Shown here: in pieces, positions 49,801-58,126 of the stretch
Position numbering within the stretch: position 1 is the stretch's first letter
Layout of the letters: each line of letters opens with the position of its first letter
Assembly (NCBI RefSeq): GCF_017742215.1
Contig: NZ_JAGHKP010000003.1
Coordinates: 988,308 to 1,052,307, forward strand
Direction: 5' to 3'
DNA length: 64,000 nt
Origin: Chitinophaga chungangae
Lineage (GTDB): Bacteria; Bacteroidota; Bacteroidia; Chitinophagales; Chitinophagaceae
Translations under genes and position numbers: made by a program
Notes under the pieces: model-generated
Told to the model about the DNA's origin: nothing
Databases searched by the model: none
The model's input: only the letters and a program-made list of their open reading frames with translations

Positions 49801-50721
49801 ATGAATAACACCGTAGACAAGCAGGCCGCCCCGCTGGTTTCAATCATTGCATTGAACTATAACCAGACGACGGTTACCTGCGAATTCCTGGAAACTACCA
49901 AACAGCTTACTTACAGGAATTTTGAGACCATTGTTGTAGACAACGGCTCCTCCATAGACCCCAGCGCGCAGATTGCAGCGGGGAACTACCCTAACCTTAA
50001 CCTGATATTGAGCCCGGTGAACCTCGGTTTTACAGGCGGAAATAACCTGGGCATGCAACATGCCTCAGGCGATTTTGTGTTTATTGTCAATAACGATACC
50101 GAAATGACACCCGACCTGATCGAGCGGCTGCTGGCGCCTTTCGCGGAAGATCCCTCCATCGGCGTGGTTTGCCCCAAGATCCGGTTCTACCATCACCCCA
50201 ACGTGATCCAGTACGCGGGCTTCCACCCCATGAACCTGCTCACCGGCCGCACATGGGCCGTAGGCAGCAAGGAGGAAGACAACGGGCAGCATAACACTTC
50301 CGGCCCCACGCATTGCGCGCACGGGGCGGCCATGATGGTGAAACGCGAAGTGATCGACAAAGTGGGCCGTTTTGCGGACAAGTTTTTTATCTATTACGAA
50401 GAATCCGACTGGTCTGCCAGGATACTGCGGGCCGGGTACAAAATATACTACACGGCACAGGGATTGATCTACCACAAAGAATCGATCACCATGGGCAAGG
50501 AAAGCCCGCTGAAAGTATATTTCCATACCCGAAACCGCATACTGTACATGCGCAGGAACACCAATAAACAACAGCTGGCCGTGTTCCTCCTGTTCTTCAG
50601 TTTCCTGACCTTTCCCAAAGCCGTGGCTTCGTATACACTGAAAGGACAGTTCAAACACCTTAAATCTTTCCTGAAAGGCACGTTCTGGAACTTTACCAAT
50701 TCGAGCTATTCACCTGTTTAA
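49801..50721 (+). CDS. Glycosyltransferase family 2 (rhamnosyltransferase-like)
   Basis: A 306-residue GT-A glycosyltransferase. Visible motifs are VSIIALNYNQTTVTCEFLE at the start, IVVDNGSSID, LGFTGGNNLGM, FVFIVNNDTEM (DxD-type metal site as NNDT) and FIYYEESDWSARI (the catalytic-base region). The last 60 residues are basic and hydrophobic, suggesting a membrane-associated end. It resembles the WcaA/RfbN-like branch that transfers rhamnose or similar sugars. It lies 53 bases after the sugar transferase and 18 before the epimerase. Confidence 0.86.
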   Translation: MNNTVDKQAAPLVSIIALNYNQTTVTCEFLETTKQLTYRNFETIVVDNGSSIDPSAQIAAGNYPNLNLILSPVNLGFTGGNNLGMQHASGDFVFIVNNDTEMTPDLIERLLAPFAEDPSIGVVCPKIRFYHHPNVIQYAGFHPMNLLTGRTWAVGSKEEDNGQHNTSGPTHCAHGAAMMVKREVIDKVGRFADKFFIYYEESDWSARILRAGYKIYYTAQGLIYHKESITMGKESPLKVYFHTRNRILYMRRNTNKQQLAVFLLFFSFLTFPKAVASYTLKGQFKHLKSFLKGTFWNFTNSSYSPV

Positions 50722-50739
50722 ACCGTAAAAATCATTATA

Positions 50740-51771
50740 ATGGCAAAAATAGTTTCCCTTGTTACCGGCGGCGCCGGATTTATCGGCTCACACGTAGTAA
50801 AACATTGTCTCGCGCTCGGGCACGAAGTTGTAGTGCTCGACGACCTCAGCGGCGGCTTTGAAGATCACATCCCCGCGGGCGCGATCTTCGTGCAGGGCTC
50901 GGTTTCAGACGAAGTGATGGTTACCAGCCTGTTCGAACAATACAAATTCACCTACGTTTATCACCTCGCGGCATACGCAGCGGAAGGGCTTTCCCACTTC
51001 ATCCGCCGCTTCAATTATAACAACAACCTCATCGGCAGCATCAACCTGATCAACGAATCGGTAAAACATAAAGTGAAATGTTTTGTGTTCACTTCTTCCA
51101 TCGCTGTATACGGCGCAGGCCAGCTGCCGATGCGTGAAGAAATGACGCCCATGCCGGAAGATCCGTACGGTGTGTCCAAATACGCAGTGGAGCTGGACCT
51201 TAAAGCCGCGCATGAAATGTTCGGCCTCGATTACATCGTGTTCCGCCCGCACAACGTGTACGGCGAAAATCAGAACATCGGCGACAAATACCGCAACGTG
51301 ATCGGCATCTTCATGAACCAGATCATGCAGGGCCTGCCGCTGACCATCTTCGGCGACGGCGAGCAAACGCGCGCTTTCAGCTATATCGACGACGTGGCCA
51401 TCCCCATCGCGCACAGCGTGAACACGCCGGCCGCTTATAACGAAGTGTTTAACATCGGCGCGGATAAACCCTACACCGTGAACGAACTGGCGAAAGTGGT
51501 AGGCGGTGTGTTCGGCGTAACGCCCGACATCAAATACCTGGCGGCCCGCAACGAAGTGATGCACGCTTATTCCGACCACTCCAAAGCGCACCGCGTATTT
51601 GGCGAAGGCACCGGCATCAGCCTGCAGGAAGGCATCGAGCGCATGGGCGAATGGGCGAAGGTAGTAGGCGCCCGCAAAAGCAAGGAGTTCGGCGAGATCG
51701 AAATATACGAAAAGCTGCCGCAGGGCTGGGAGCGCAAGATTGATCAACCCGTTCCAGCAACCGCAGGCTAA
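50740..51771 (+). CDS. NAD-dependent sugar epimerase/dehydratase (extended SDR)
   Basis: A 343-residue cytoplasmic extended short-chain dehydrogenase that would interconvert nucleotide sugars, most like UDP-glucose 4-epimerase. The NAD site is TGGAGFIGSH, the Asp of the second strand is in VLDDLSGG, the catalytic Ser is in TSSIAVYG and the Tyr/Lys pair in YGVSKYAVE. FRPHNVYGENQ is the substrate-binding block. Its stop shares one base with the start of the next gene (TAATG). Whether the donor is UDP-glucose, UDP-GlcNAc or another sugar is not decidable here. Confidence 0.87.
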   Translation: MAKIVSLVTGGAGFIGSHVVKHCLALGHEVVVLDDLSGGFEDHIPAGAIFVQGSVSDEVMVTSLFEQYKFTYVYHLAAYAAEGLSHFIRRFNYNNNLIGSINLINESVKHKVKCFVFTSSIAVYGAGQLPMREEMTPMPEDPYGVSKYAVELDLKAAHEMFGLDYIVFRPHNVYGENQNIGDKYRNVIGIFMNQIMQGLPLTIFGDGEQTRAFSYIDDVAIPIAHSVNTPAAYNEVFNIGADKPYTVNELAKVVGGVFGVTPDIKYLAARNEVMHAYSDHSKAHRVFGEGTGISLQEGIERMGEWAKVVGARKSKEFGEIEIYEKLPQGWERKIDQPVPATAG

Positions 51772-52934
51772 TGGCAGCTTCCAGAAAAATAAGAATATTG
51801 CAGGCCATCCGGCAGGGCCAGATCGGCGGAGGCGAATCTCATGTGCTGAGCCTCGTGGCCGCGCTCGACAAGGAACGTTTCGAACCGGTGGTACTTTCTT
51901 TTACAGACGGCCCGATGATAGACCGTTTGCAGCAGATGAAAATCCCCAGCCATGTGATCAGTTCCGCCAAACCGTTCGATCCCGCCTGCGTCAGCAAGGT
52001 AAGCGCCCTGCTGAAAAAGGAGGAGATCGATCTCGTTCACGCGCACGGCACACGTGCGGCCAGCAATCTTTTCCTCCCGGCGAAGCTCAACAGCCTGCCG
52101 ATGATCTATACTATTCACGGTTGGTCTTTTCACCAAGACCAGCCGTTTTTCAAAAAACATCTCAGAATATTGTCCGAGCGCATGCTCACCGGTCTTGCCA
52201 AAAAGAACATCTCTGTTTCCGCCAGCAACCGCGAAACCGGCACACGCCACTTTTCCGGCTTCCGTTCGGAAGTGATCAACAACGGCATCGACCTCGATCA
52301 TTTTAACCCGGCCCGCCAAATAAAAGACCTGCGGGAAGAACTGAACATCCCCGCAGACCACACCGTGATCGGGTACATAGCGCGCATTACGCTGCAGAAA
52401 GACCCGCTCACTCTCATCCGCGCTTTCAGCCTGGCTTTGCAGCAAAACAGCAACCTGACGCTGCTGGTGGTGGGAGACGGCGACCTGAAAAAGGAAATGG
52501 TGGAACTGGCGGAACAGCTGGGCATTTCAGCGAACGTGCGTTTCCAGCCGTTCAGAACAGACGTGCCGGAAGTGCTGAACGCGATCGACGTGTTCTGCCT
52601 GCCTTCCCTCTGGGAAGGAATGCCCATCGGCCTGCTCGAAGCCATGGCTATGGCAAAAGCGGTGATCGTAACGGCGGTAGACGGCTCGCGGGAGATCGTG
52701 CAGCACAACCAGAACGGGCTGATCGTGCCCGTAAAAGACCCGGAAGCGCTGGCCGCGGCAATGACGCTGCTTCACCACGACGCTTCGCTGCGCGGGCGTT
52801 TGCAGGTAGCGGCATCCGCCACCGTAAGCCGCGAGTACTGCATGAAAAAAATGGCGAGGAAAGTGGAAGGCATTTATTCAGGGATTATACAAACACCTCA
52901 ACGCATCAACATTCATGAACCGAATCACATATGA
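51771..52934 (+). CDS. Glycosyltransferase family 4
   Basis: A 387-residue GT-B glycosyltransferase. The N-terminal domain begins KIRILQAIRQGQIGGGESH and has LVHAHGTRAASNLFLP; the C-terminal donor domain has IGYIARITLQKDPLTLIRAF, LLVVGDGDLKKEM and the conserved E-x7-E motif in WEGMPIGLLEAMAMAK. Its last 20 bases overlap the methyltransferase start, and its ATG overlaps the epimerase stop, so all three are tightly coupled. It adds one sugar of the repeat unit. Confidence 0.88.
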   Translation: MAASRKIRILQAIRQGQIGGGESHVLSLVAALDKERFEPVVLSFTDGPMIDRLQQMKIPSHVISSAKPFDPACVSKVSALLKKEEIDLVHAHGTRAASNLFLPAKLNSLPMIYTIHGWSFHQDQPFFKKHLRILSERMLTGLAKKNISVSASNRETGTRHFSGFRSEVINNGIDLDHFNPARQIKDLREELNIPADHTVIGYIARITLQKDPLTLIRAFSLALQQNSNLTLLVVGDGDLKKEMVELAEQLGISANVRFQPFRTDVPEVLNAIDVFCLPSLWEGMPIGLLEAMAMAKAVIVTAVDGSREIVQHNQNGLIVPVKDPEALAAAMTLLHHDASLRGRLQVAASATVSREYCMKKMARKVEGIYSGIIQTPQRINIHEPNHI

Positions 52935-53682
52935 ATACGACCGCCTGGCAGACAGGAAACGGCTCGATTTTATCGCCGGCGCCGTGCAGAGCAGGTTTTC
53001 GGATAAAGCCCGCATTCTCGACGTAGGATGCGGCAACGGCGTGATCAGCAGGCACCTGGGCAAGCTGGGATTTAACGTGCTCGGCATCGATGTCAGCGAA
53101 GCGGCCATCGAAAAAGCGAGGCAGCTGAACAATATGGGCAACGTGAAGTTTGAAGTGCTCAGCGCCGAACAGCTCGTAGCCGACGGTCAGACTTTCGACG
53201 CCGTGATCTGCAGCGAAGTGCTCGAGCATCTTTCTCAACCTTCCGCATTGCTGAAAGTATTGCACCAGTCCATCAAACCAGACGGTATCCTGATCGTGAC
53301 CGTGCCCAACGGCGCCGGTCCGCGCGAGCTGCTGGTAACGAGGCCGGTGCTGAAAATGCGCGAGCAAAACGGTGTGGTTTGGAAAATGGTGCAGAAAGTG
53401 AAAAGCGGTCTCGGCTACAACGGCACCACCGTTCAATCCGCCGCCAGCAACCTCGATCACATCCAGTTCTTTAAAAAGACCGATCTCCGCCGCCTGTCTG
53501 AAGAAAATAATTTTAAGATCGTGGGGTTCGGCAAGGCGAATTTTATAGAAGACGTATTCCCTTTTTCGTTTGTTACCAAAAGAGTGCCCGCCCTTCAATG
53601 GCTGGATTGCAAAGTGGCAGACCTGTTGCCGTACCAGTTCACCGGTGGCTTTTTTTCAGTTTGGGAAAAAAAAGATAAATAA
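52915..53682 (+). CDS. Class I SAM-dependent methyltransferase
   Basis: A 255-residue methyltransferase of the UbiG/methyltransf-11 type. Motif I is ILDVGCGNGVISRHL, followed by the acidic end of strand 2 in LGIDVSEAAIEKA, and motif III in VICSEVLEHL. In an exopolysaccharide operon it most likely methylates a sugar or the chain end; this is inference. Its start lies inside the preceding glycosyltransferase gene (20-base overlap) and its stop shares one base with the next start (TAATG). Confidence 0.85.
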   Translation: MNRITYEYDRLADRKRLDFIAGAVQSRFSDKARILDVGCGNGVISRHLGKLGFNVLGIDVSEAAIEKARQLNNMGNVKFEVLSAEQLVADGQTFDAVICSEVLEHLSQPSALLKVLHQSIKPDGILIVTVPNGAGPRELLVTRPVLKMREQNGVVWKMVQKVKSGLGYNGTTVQSAASNLDHIQFFKKTDLRRLSEENNFKIVGFGKANFIEDVFPFSFVTKRVPALQWLDCKVADLLPYQFTGGFFSVWEKKDK

Positions 53683-54884
53683 TGTACACAGTGTTTTTCG
53701 TCCTGTTCCTCATTGTGCAGGTGATCATCGGTTTTTACCTGCTGCAGCCGCTGCTGTTGCTGCTGCTGCATTTGCTGGTAAAACCGTTTCGCCGGAAAAA
53801 CGATGCGACGCCCGCTGAAAATGCGGCGGACGATCTTGATATAGCCGTGATCGTTACCGCCTACAAAAATCTCGGGCTGGTGACGCCGCTGGCCGATTCG
53901 TTGCTGAAGCAGCGTTACGGCCGTTTTACGGCTTACATCGTGGCCGATGCGTGCGAGGGGATGGAGCTCGGTGAATTTAACGATGAAAGGATCGTGCTGC
54001 TGCGTACGCCGTCGCCGCTGAACGCCAAGATCAGGTCGATAGATTATGCGCTGAAGAACTTCCGCAAAGAACACGACGCGATGGTGATACTCGACGCAGA
54101 CAACCTGGTGCATCCCAACTATCTCGAAGTATTGAACGGTTATTTTAAACGCGGCTACCAGGCGGTGCAGACCAACCTGATGGCGAAGAACCTCAACAAC
54201 GCCTACGCCCGCATGGACGCCGCCGGTAACTATTTCTACAATTTCACCGACCGCAAAGTGAGAATGGAATTCGGACTGTCTGCCAACATCTGGGGACTGG
54301 GCATCGCGATGAGAACGGAACTGTACCGCTCGGTGATCTACCGCAACTTTCTCGGCGGTTTTGATAAAAAGATACAGGCAGACATCGTAAAAATAATCCC
54401 CCAGCTGGCGTACGCCGAAGAAGCGTACGTGTACGACGAAAAGATCGATACCGGCGAGGCCCTGGAAACACAGCGCACCCGCTGGATCAACGCTTATTTT
54501 AAGTATTTCAAATACGGCTGGGAAGTATTCGAGACCGGTATCAGGAAGGGCAGCTTCAACCTCGTTTATTTCGGCATCAACCTGCTGCGCCCCCCGCAAT
54601 TCCTGCAGCTGCTGGGCGGGATATTGATGCTGCTGGTCAACATCTGGGTATCCCCGGCCGCCGCATGGCTCTGGCTGGCCATCCTGGCGCAGTTTCCCCT
54701 TACTTTCCTGTCCATCGTGGCCGTAATGAACCCCCGCAGGGGCGTGCTGCGCTCGCTTACCTGGCTGCCGCTGGTGTTCGTACGGCAGCTGAAAGCATTT
54801 TTCCAGATCAGGAAAGCCAACAAAACGTTCCTCCAGACCTCCAACAACAAAGTGATCTACATCGAAGACGTGATCAACCAGTAA
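53682..54884 (+). CDS. Membrane glycosyltransferase family 2, cellulose-synthase-like
   Basis: A 400-residue GT-A enzyme with one N-terminal hydrophobic segment (about 1-33) and about three C-terminal transmembrane helices. Motifs include IAVIVTAYKNLGLVTPL, ILDADNLVHP (DxD) and a QxxRW-type motif in ETQRTRWINAYF, as in processive beta-glycosyltransferases. It is the last gene of the plus-strand exopolysaccharide operon. The QTNL block that precedes the catalytic region supports a synthase-like enzyme, yet with a Wzy-type polymerase present it may only add a single sugar. Confidence 0.86.
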   Translation: MYTVFFVLFLIVQVIIGFYLLQPLLLLLLHLLVKPFRRKNDATPAENAADDLDIAVIVTAYKNLGLVTPLADSLLKQRYGRFTAYIVADACEGMELGEFNDERIVLLRTPSPLNAKIRSIDYALKNFRKEHDAMVILDADNLVHPNYLEVLNGYFKRGYQAVQTNLMAKNLNNAYARMDAAGNYFYNFTDRKVRMEFGLSANIWGLGIAMRTELYRSVIYRNFLGGFDKKIQADIVKIIPQLAYAEEAYVYDEKIDTGEALETQRTRWINAYFKYFKYGWEVFETGIRKGSFNLVYFGINLLRPPQFLQLLGGILMLLVNIWVSPAAAWLWLAILAQFPLTFLSIVAVMNPRRGVLRSLTWLPLVFVRQLKAFFQIRKANKTFLQTSNNKVIYIEDVINQ

Positions 54885-54950
54885 CACAAACGCCACTTTG
54901 CTGTATTCAAACATGAAATGCTTAAATTGCCGTAGCAAAACGGCAAAATT

Positions 54951-56474
54951 ATGGCAGAAGAAACAGTAGAAGTGCGCCTGCTGACGGCGGAAGATTACCT
55001 CGACCTGAAAGAATCCATGGTATCTGCGTACCAGGACATGCAAGGCAGTTACTGGCGCGAAGGCACCATTCAGAAATTGATCGGTCTTTTCCCCGAAGGG
55101 CAGATAGCCGTTACCGTAAACGGGAAAGTAGTGGGATGCGCGCTCGCCATTATCGTGGATTACGAGAAATTCGGCGACGATCACACCTACGAACAGATCA
55201 CCGGTTATTACACCTTCAACACCCACAACCCGAAAGGAGACACGCTGTACGGCATCGAAGTATTCGTGAACCCGGAATACCGCGGCAAACGCCTCGCCCG
55301 CAGGCTGTACGACGCCCGGAAGGCGCTGTGCGAGAACCTCAACCTCGAAGGCATCATCGCCGGCGGGCGCATCCCGAATTACGAGAAGTATGCAGACCAG
55401 ATGAGCCCGCGCATTTACATCGAAAAGGTGCGCGACAAGGAGATCTACGATCCCACGCTGACATTTCAGTTCAGCAACGACTTCATCGTAAAAAAGGTTC
55501 TCCGCAATTATCTTCCCAACGACGCGGCCTCCAAAGGTTTTGCCACGTTGCTGCAGTGGTTTAATATCTATTACGAAAAAGACCGCGATACGATCCGCTA
55601 TAATAAATCCACCGTTCGTATCGGGCTGGTACAGTGGCAGATGCGTACTTACAACGGTATGCCGGGCCTTTTGCAGCAGGTGGAGTTTTTTGTGGACGCG
55701 GTAAGCGATTACGAAGCGGATTTCGTAGTGTTCCCCGAATTTTTCAACGCGCCGATCATGATGGAGTTCAATGAGCTGCAGCCCGGCGCCGCCATCAGGG
55801 GCCTCGCGAAATATACGGAACAGCTGCGCACGGAATTTTCACGTTTTGCGGTGAGTTATAATGTGAACATCATTACCGGCACTATGCCGATCGTAATCGA
55901 CGAGCAGCTGTACAATATCTCGTACCTCTGCCGCCGCGACGGCACCTGGGAATCGTATACCAAAATACATCCCACGCCAAGCGAAGTGTACGCCTGGGGC
56001 ATGAAAGGCGGCAACGAAGTGCCTGTGTTCGATACGGATTGCGGGAAGATCGGCATCCAGATCTGTTACGACATCGAGTTCCCGGAACTGGGCCGTATGA
56101 TGGCACAGCAAGGGGTGCAGATCATTTTTGTGCCCTTCCTGACGGATACGCAGAACGGCTACAACCGCGTACGTTTCTGCGCGCAGGCCAGGGCTGTGGA
56201 AAACGAATGTTACGTGGCCATCGCCGGCTGCGTAGGCAATCTTCCCCGCGTAACGAACATGGACCTGCAATATGCGCAAAGCGCCGTGCTCACGCCTTCC
56301 GATTTTGCCTTCCCCGTAACCGGTGTAAAGGCAGACGCTACGCCGAATACGGAGATGATCGTGGTGGCAGACGTAGACCTCGTGCTGCTGAAAGAGCTGC
56401 ATGCATTCGGAAGCGTGCAGAATTTGAAAGATCTTCGGAATGATCTATACGAAGTAAAGACGAAGAAAAAATAA
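54951..56474 (+). CDS. GNAT acetyltransferase fused to a nitrilase-family amidohydrolase
   Basis: A 507-residue fusion seen in many Bacteroidota. The N-terminal GNAT domain (about 1-180) has the acyl-CoA loop in VFVNPEYRGKRLARRLYD. The C-terminal carbon-nitrogen hydrolase domain (about 215-500) has the catalytic triad Glu in VVFPEFFNAP, Lys in SYTKIHPTPSE and Cys in IQICYDIEFPE. The physiological substrate is not established; the fusion suggests an N-acylated amide is formed or cleaved. It lies 66 bases after the exopolysaccharide operon on the same strand and three bases before a thiamine-binding-type protein, with which it forms a unit. Confidence 0.88.
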   Translation: MAEETVEVRLLTAEDYLDLKESMVSAYQDMQGSYWREGTIQKLIGLFPEGQIAVTVNGKVVGCALAIIVDYEKFGDDHTYEQITGYYTFNTHNPKGDTLYGIEVFVNPEYRGKRLARRLYDARKALCENLNLEGIIAGGRIPNYEKYADQMSPRIYIEKVRDKEIYDPTLTFQFSNDFIVKKVLRNYLPNDAASKGFATLLQWFNIYYEKDRDTIRYNKSTVRIGLVQWQMRTYNGMPGLLQQVEFFVDAVSDYEADFVVFPEFFNAPIMMEFNELQPGAAIRGLAKYTEQLRTEFSRFAVSYNVNIITGTMPIVIDEQLYNISYLCRRDGTWESYTKIHPTPSEVYAWGMKGGNEVPVFDTDCGKIGIQICYDIEFPELGRMMAQQGVQIIFVPFLTDTQNGYNRVRFCAQARAVENECYVAIAGCVGNLPRVTNMDLQYAQSAVLTPSDFAFPVTGVKADATPNTEMIVVADVDLVLLKELHAFGSVQNLKDLRNDLYEVKTKKK

Positions 56475-56477
56475 ACC

Positions 56478-56777
56478 ATGCATCAACACAACATCAACCT
56501 TGCGCTGCAGATATTGCCGCAGGTGCCGTCAGAACAGGTATACGCCGTGGTAGACGAAGCCATTGCCGTTATTCAGCAATCCGGCGTAAAATATCGCGTT
56601 TGCCCGTTCGAAACCGTCATGGAAGGCCCGTACGACCAATTGATGGACATCGTGAAACGCACGCAGGAAGTCTGCTTCAAAGCAGGAGCGGGGCAGCTGC
56701 TCGTGTATATCAAGATCCAGAACAATTCCCTCGGGCCGGTGACGATTGAGGATAAGACGGGGAAATATGACGGGTAA
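56478..56777 (+). CDS. Thiamine-binding-protein-like (MTH1187/YkoF fold)
   Basis: A 99-residue protein of the MTH1187/Thiamine_BP family, a small ferredoxin-like fold that often forms dimers or tetramers. The pattern is NLALQILPQVPSEQVYAVVDEA, then GVKYRVCPFETVMEGPYDQL and the C-terminal strand QLLVYIKIQNN. Family members bind thiamine or related ligands, but most are uncharacterised. It begins three bases after the GNAT-nitrilase stop, and a strong terminator follows. Confidence 0.82.
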   Translation: MHQHNINLALQILPQVPSEQVYAVVDEAIAVIQQSGVKYRVCPFETVMEGPYDQLMDIVKRTQEVCFKAGAGQLLVYIKIQNNSLGPVTIEDKTGKYDG

Positions 56778-56796
56778 TGAAAGAGATTATAAAACT

Positions 56797-56829
56797 GAAA
56801 CGGCTGTCCCGATTTGAGACAGCCGTTTC
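56797..56829. terminator. Bidirectional terminator
   Basis: GAAACGGCTGTC pairs perfectly with GACAGCCGTTTC around CCGATTTGA, with A-rich and T-rich flanks. It lies between the converging thiamine-binding and YeiH-like genes. Confidence 0.85.
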
Positions 56830-56854
56830 TTATTTTCTATAATCATTAAAGTTA

Positions 56855-58114
56855 TCACCCGAAAACCCCGCCAAACACCAAATACGCCATACCCAAAGTA
56901 ATCAGGATATTCACCACCTGCGCGGTAATAAACGCCATCGCAGGGCGGCCATTCTCCATTTTGAAAATATCGACAAACTTCGTTTCCAGGCCGATGCAGG
57001 CGAATGCTACCGCGAAGAAACAGGTCTGCAGGTCTTTGATGTTCCCTTTTATTTCCTTTACTAACGCCGGCGACAGTACGAAAGAAAACAGCAGCGACAC
57101 CACGATGAACCCGAGCACGAATTTCGGGAAACGGTCCCAGATGGTGCGCAGGCCGGGTTTGGGCTGATTGGTCTCTTTTTTGGAATACGTCCACCAAACG
57201 GAGATGAAAAACGCGGCAACGCCCAGCAGCACGTTTTGGGAGAATTTCACCAGTGTAGCATAAGTGAGCGCTTCGTCGCCGAGCATGGTGCCCGCGGCCA
57301 CCACCGCGCCGGAAGTATCGATCGTTCCGCCTAGCCAGGCGCCTGCCACTTCGGGCGGCATGTCCATCCAGCGGGCGATGTACGGCATAAAGATCATCAT
57401 GGGGATCGCCACGATCAGTACCAGCGATATTACATGCGACAGTTTTTTATTGTCCCCTTCGATAGCACCCGACGTAGCGATGGCCGCCGAAACGCCGCAG
57501 ATAGACACGGCGCTGGAGATCATCATCCTGAACTCATCGTCCAGCTTGAACTGCTTGCACAGCCAGAATGTAAAATACCATACGCTGAACACCACAACTA
57601 CCGACTGTAAAACGCCCAGCCCGCCGCCTTTGAGCAGCTCCTGGAATATGATGCCCGAGCCCAGCAGCACCAGGCCCGTTTTGATAAAAAGCTCCGTTTG
57701 CAGCACGGCCTGCATCCACTTCGGCACGCCCAGCACGTTGCTGATGAAAAGCCCCAGCAGCAGGCTGAACAATACAATCTCTATCCCAAGGTCCTTCACT
57801 TTGGCATTGCCGGTAAACACCTGCGCAAACATAGAAATGGCCATCACGGCCAGCAAACCGGTCACCAGCTGGAAACTGATCTTTTTCCCGCCCAGCAAAA
57901 AAGCGATCAGCAAAGCGCCCAGCACCCAAAGGTACAGACTGCCCATCCTGGCAAGGTTGGTGGTATCGGTGAGTTTGGCGGTGAGCGACGGCCCGTCGTT
58001 CCAGTCGAATTTAGGCATTGCCGGGCGCAGGCCGAGACAAATGAGCGCAATGGCGGCAAATGCAAGGATCACGCTGATCCAGTCTTCATGCAGTGGTTTT
58101 TTTTGAGTAGTCAT
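56855..58114 (-). CDS. YeiH-family (UPF0324) putative sulfate exporter
   Basis: A 419-residue inner-membrane protein with about eleven transmembrane segments of the YeiH/UPF0324 family. Conserved blocks are LLGSGIIFQELLKGGG, SSAVSICGVSAAIATSGAI, GTIDTSGAVVAAGTMLGD and AFACIGLETKFVDIF. Members are annotated as sulfate exporters by weak evidence; the true substrate is unknown. It lies 12 bases after the SpmAB-like gene and is probably cotranscribed with it. Confidence 0.85.
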   Translation of the reverse strand: MTTQKKPLHEDWISVILAFAAIALICLGLRPAMPKFDWNDGPSLTAKLTDTTNLARMGSLYLWVLGALLIAFLLGGKKISFQLVTGLLAVMAISMFAQVFTGNAKVKDLGIEIVLFSLLLGLFISNVLGVPKWMQAVLQTELFIKTGLVLLGSGIIFQELLKGGGLGVLQSVVVVFSVWYFTFWLCKQFKLDDEFRMMISSAVSICGVSAAIATSGAIEGDNKKLSHVISLVLIVAIPMMIFMPYIARWMDMPPEVAGAWLGGTIDTSGAVVAAGTMLGDEALTYATLVKFSQNVLLGVAAFFISVWWTYSKKETNQPKPGLRTIWDRFPKFVLGFIVVSLLFSFVLSPALVKEIKGNIKDLQTCFFAVAFACIGLETKFVDIFKMENGRPAMAFITAQVVNILITLGMAYLVFGGVFG

Positions 58115-58126
58115 CAGTTTTAATGG

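Noticed and set aside
22049..54884. Horizontally acquired genomic island
   Set aside because: No integrase, tRNA or flanking direct repeats were recognised, and base composition by eye resembles the rest apart from spacers. A compositional analysis would be needed.
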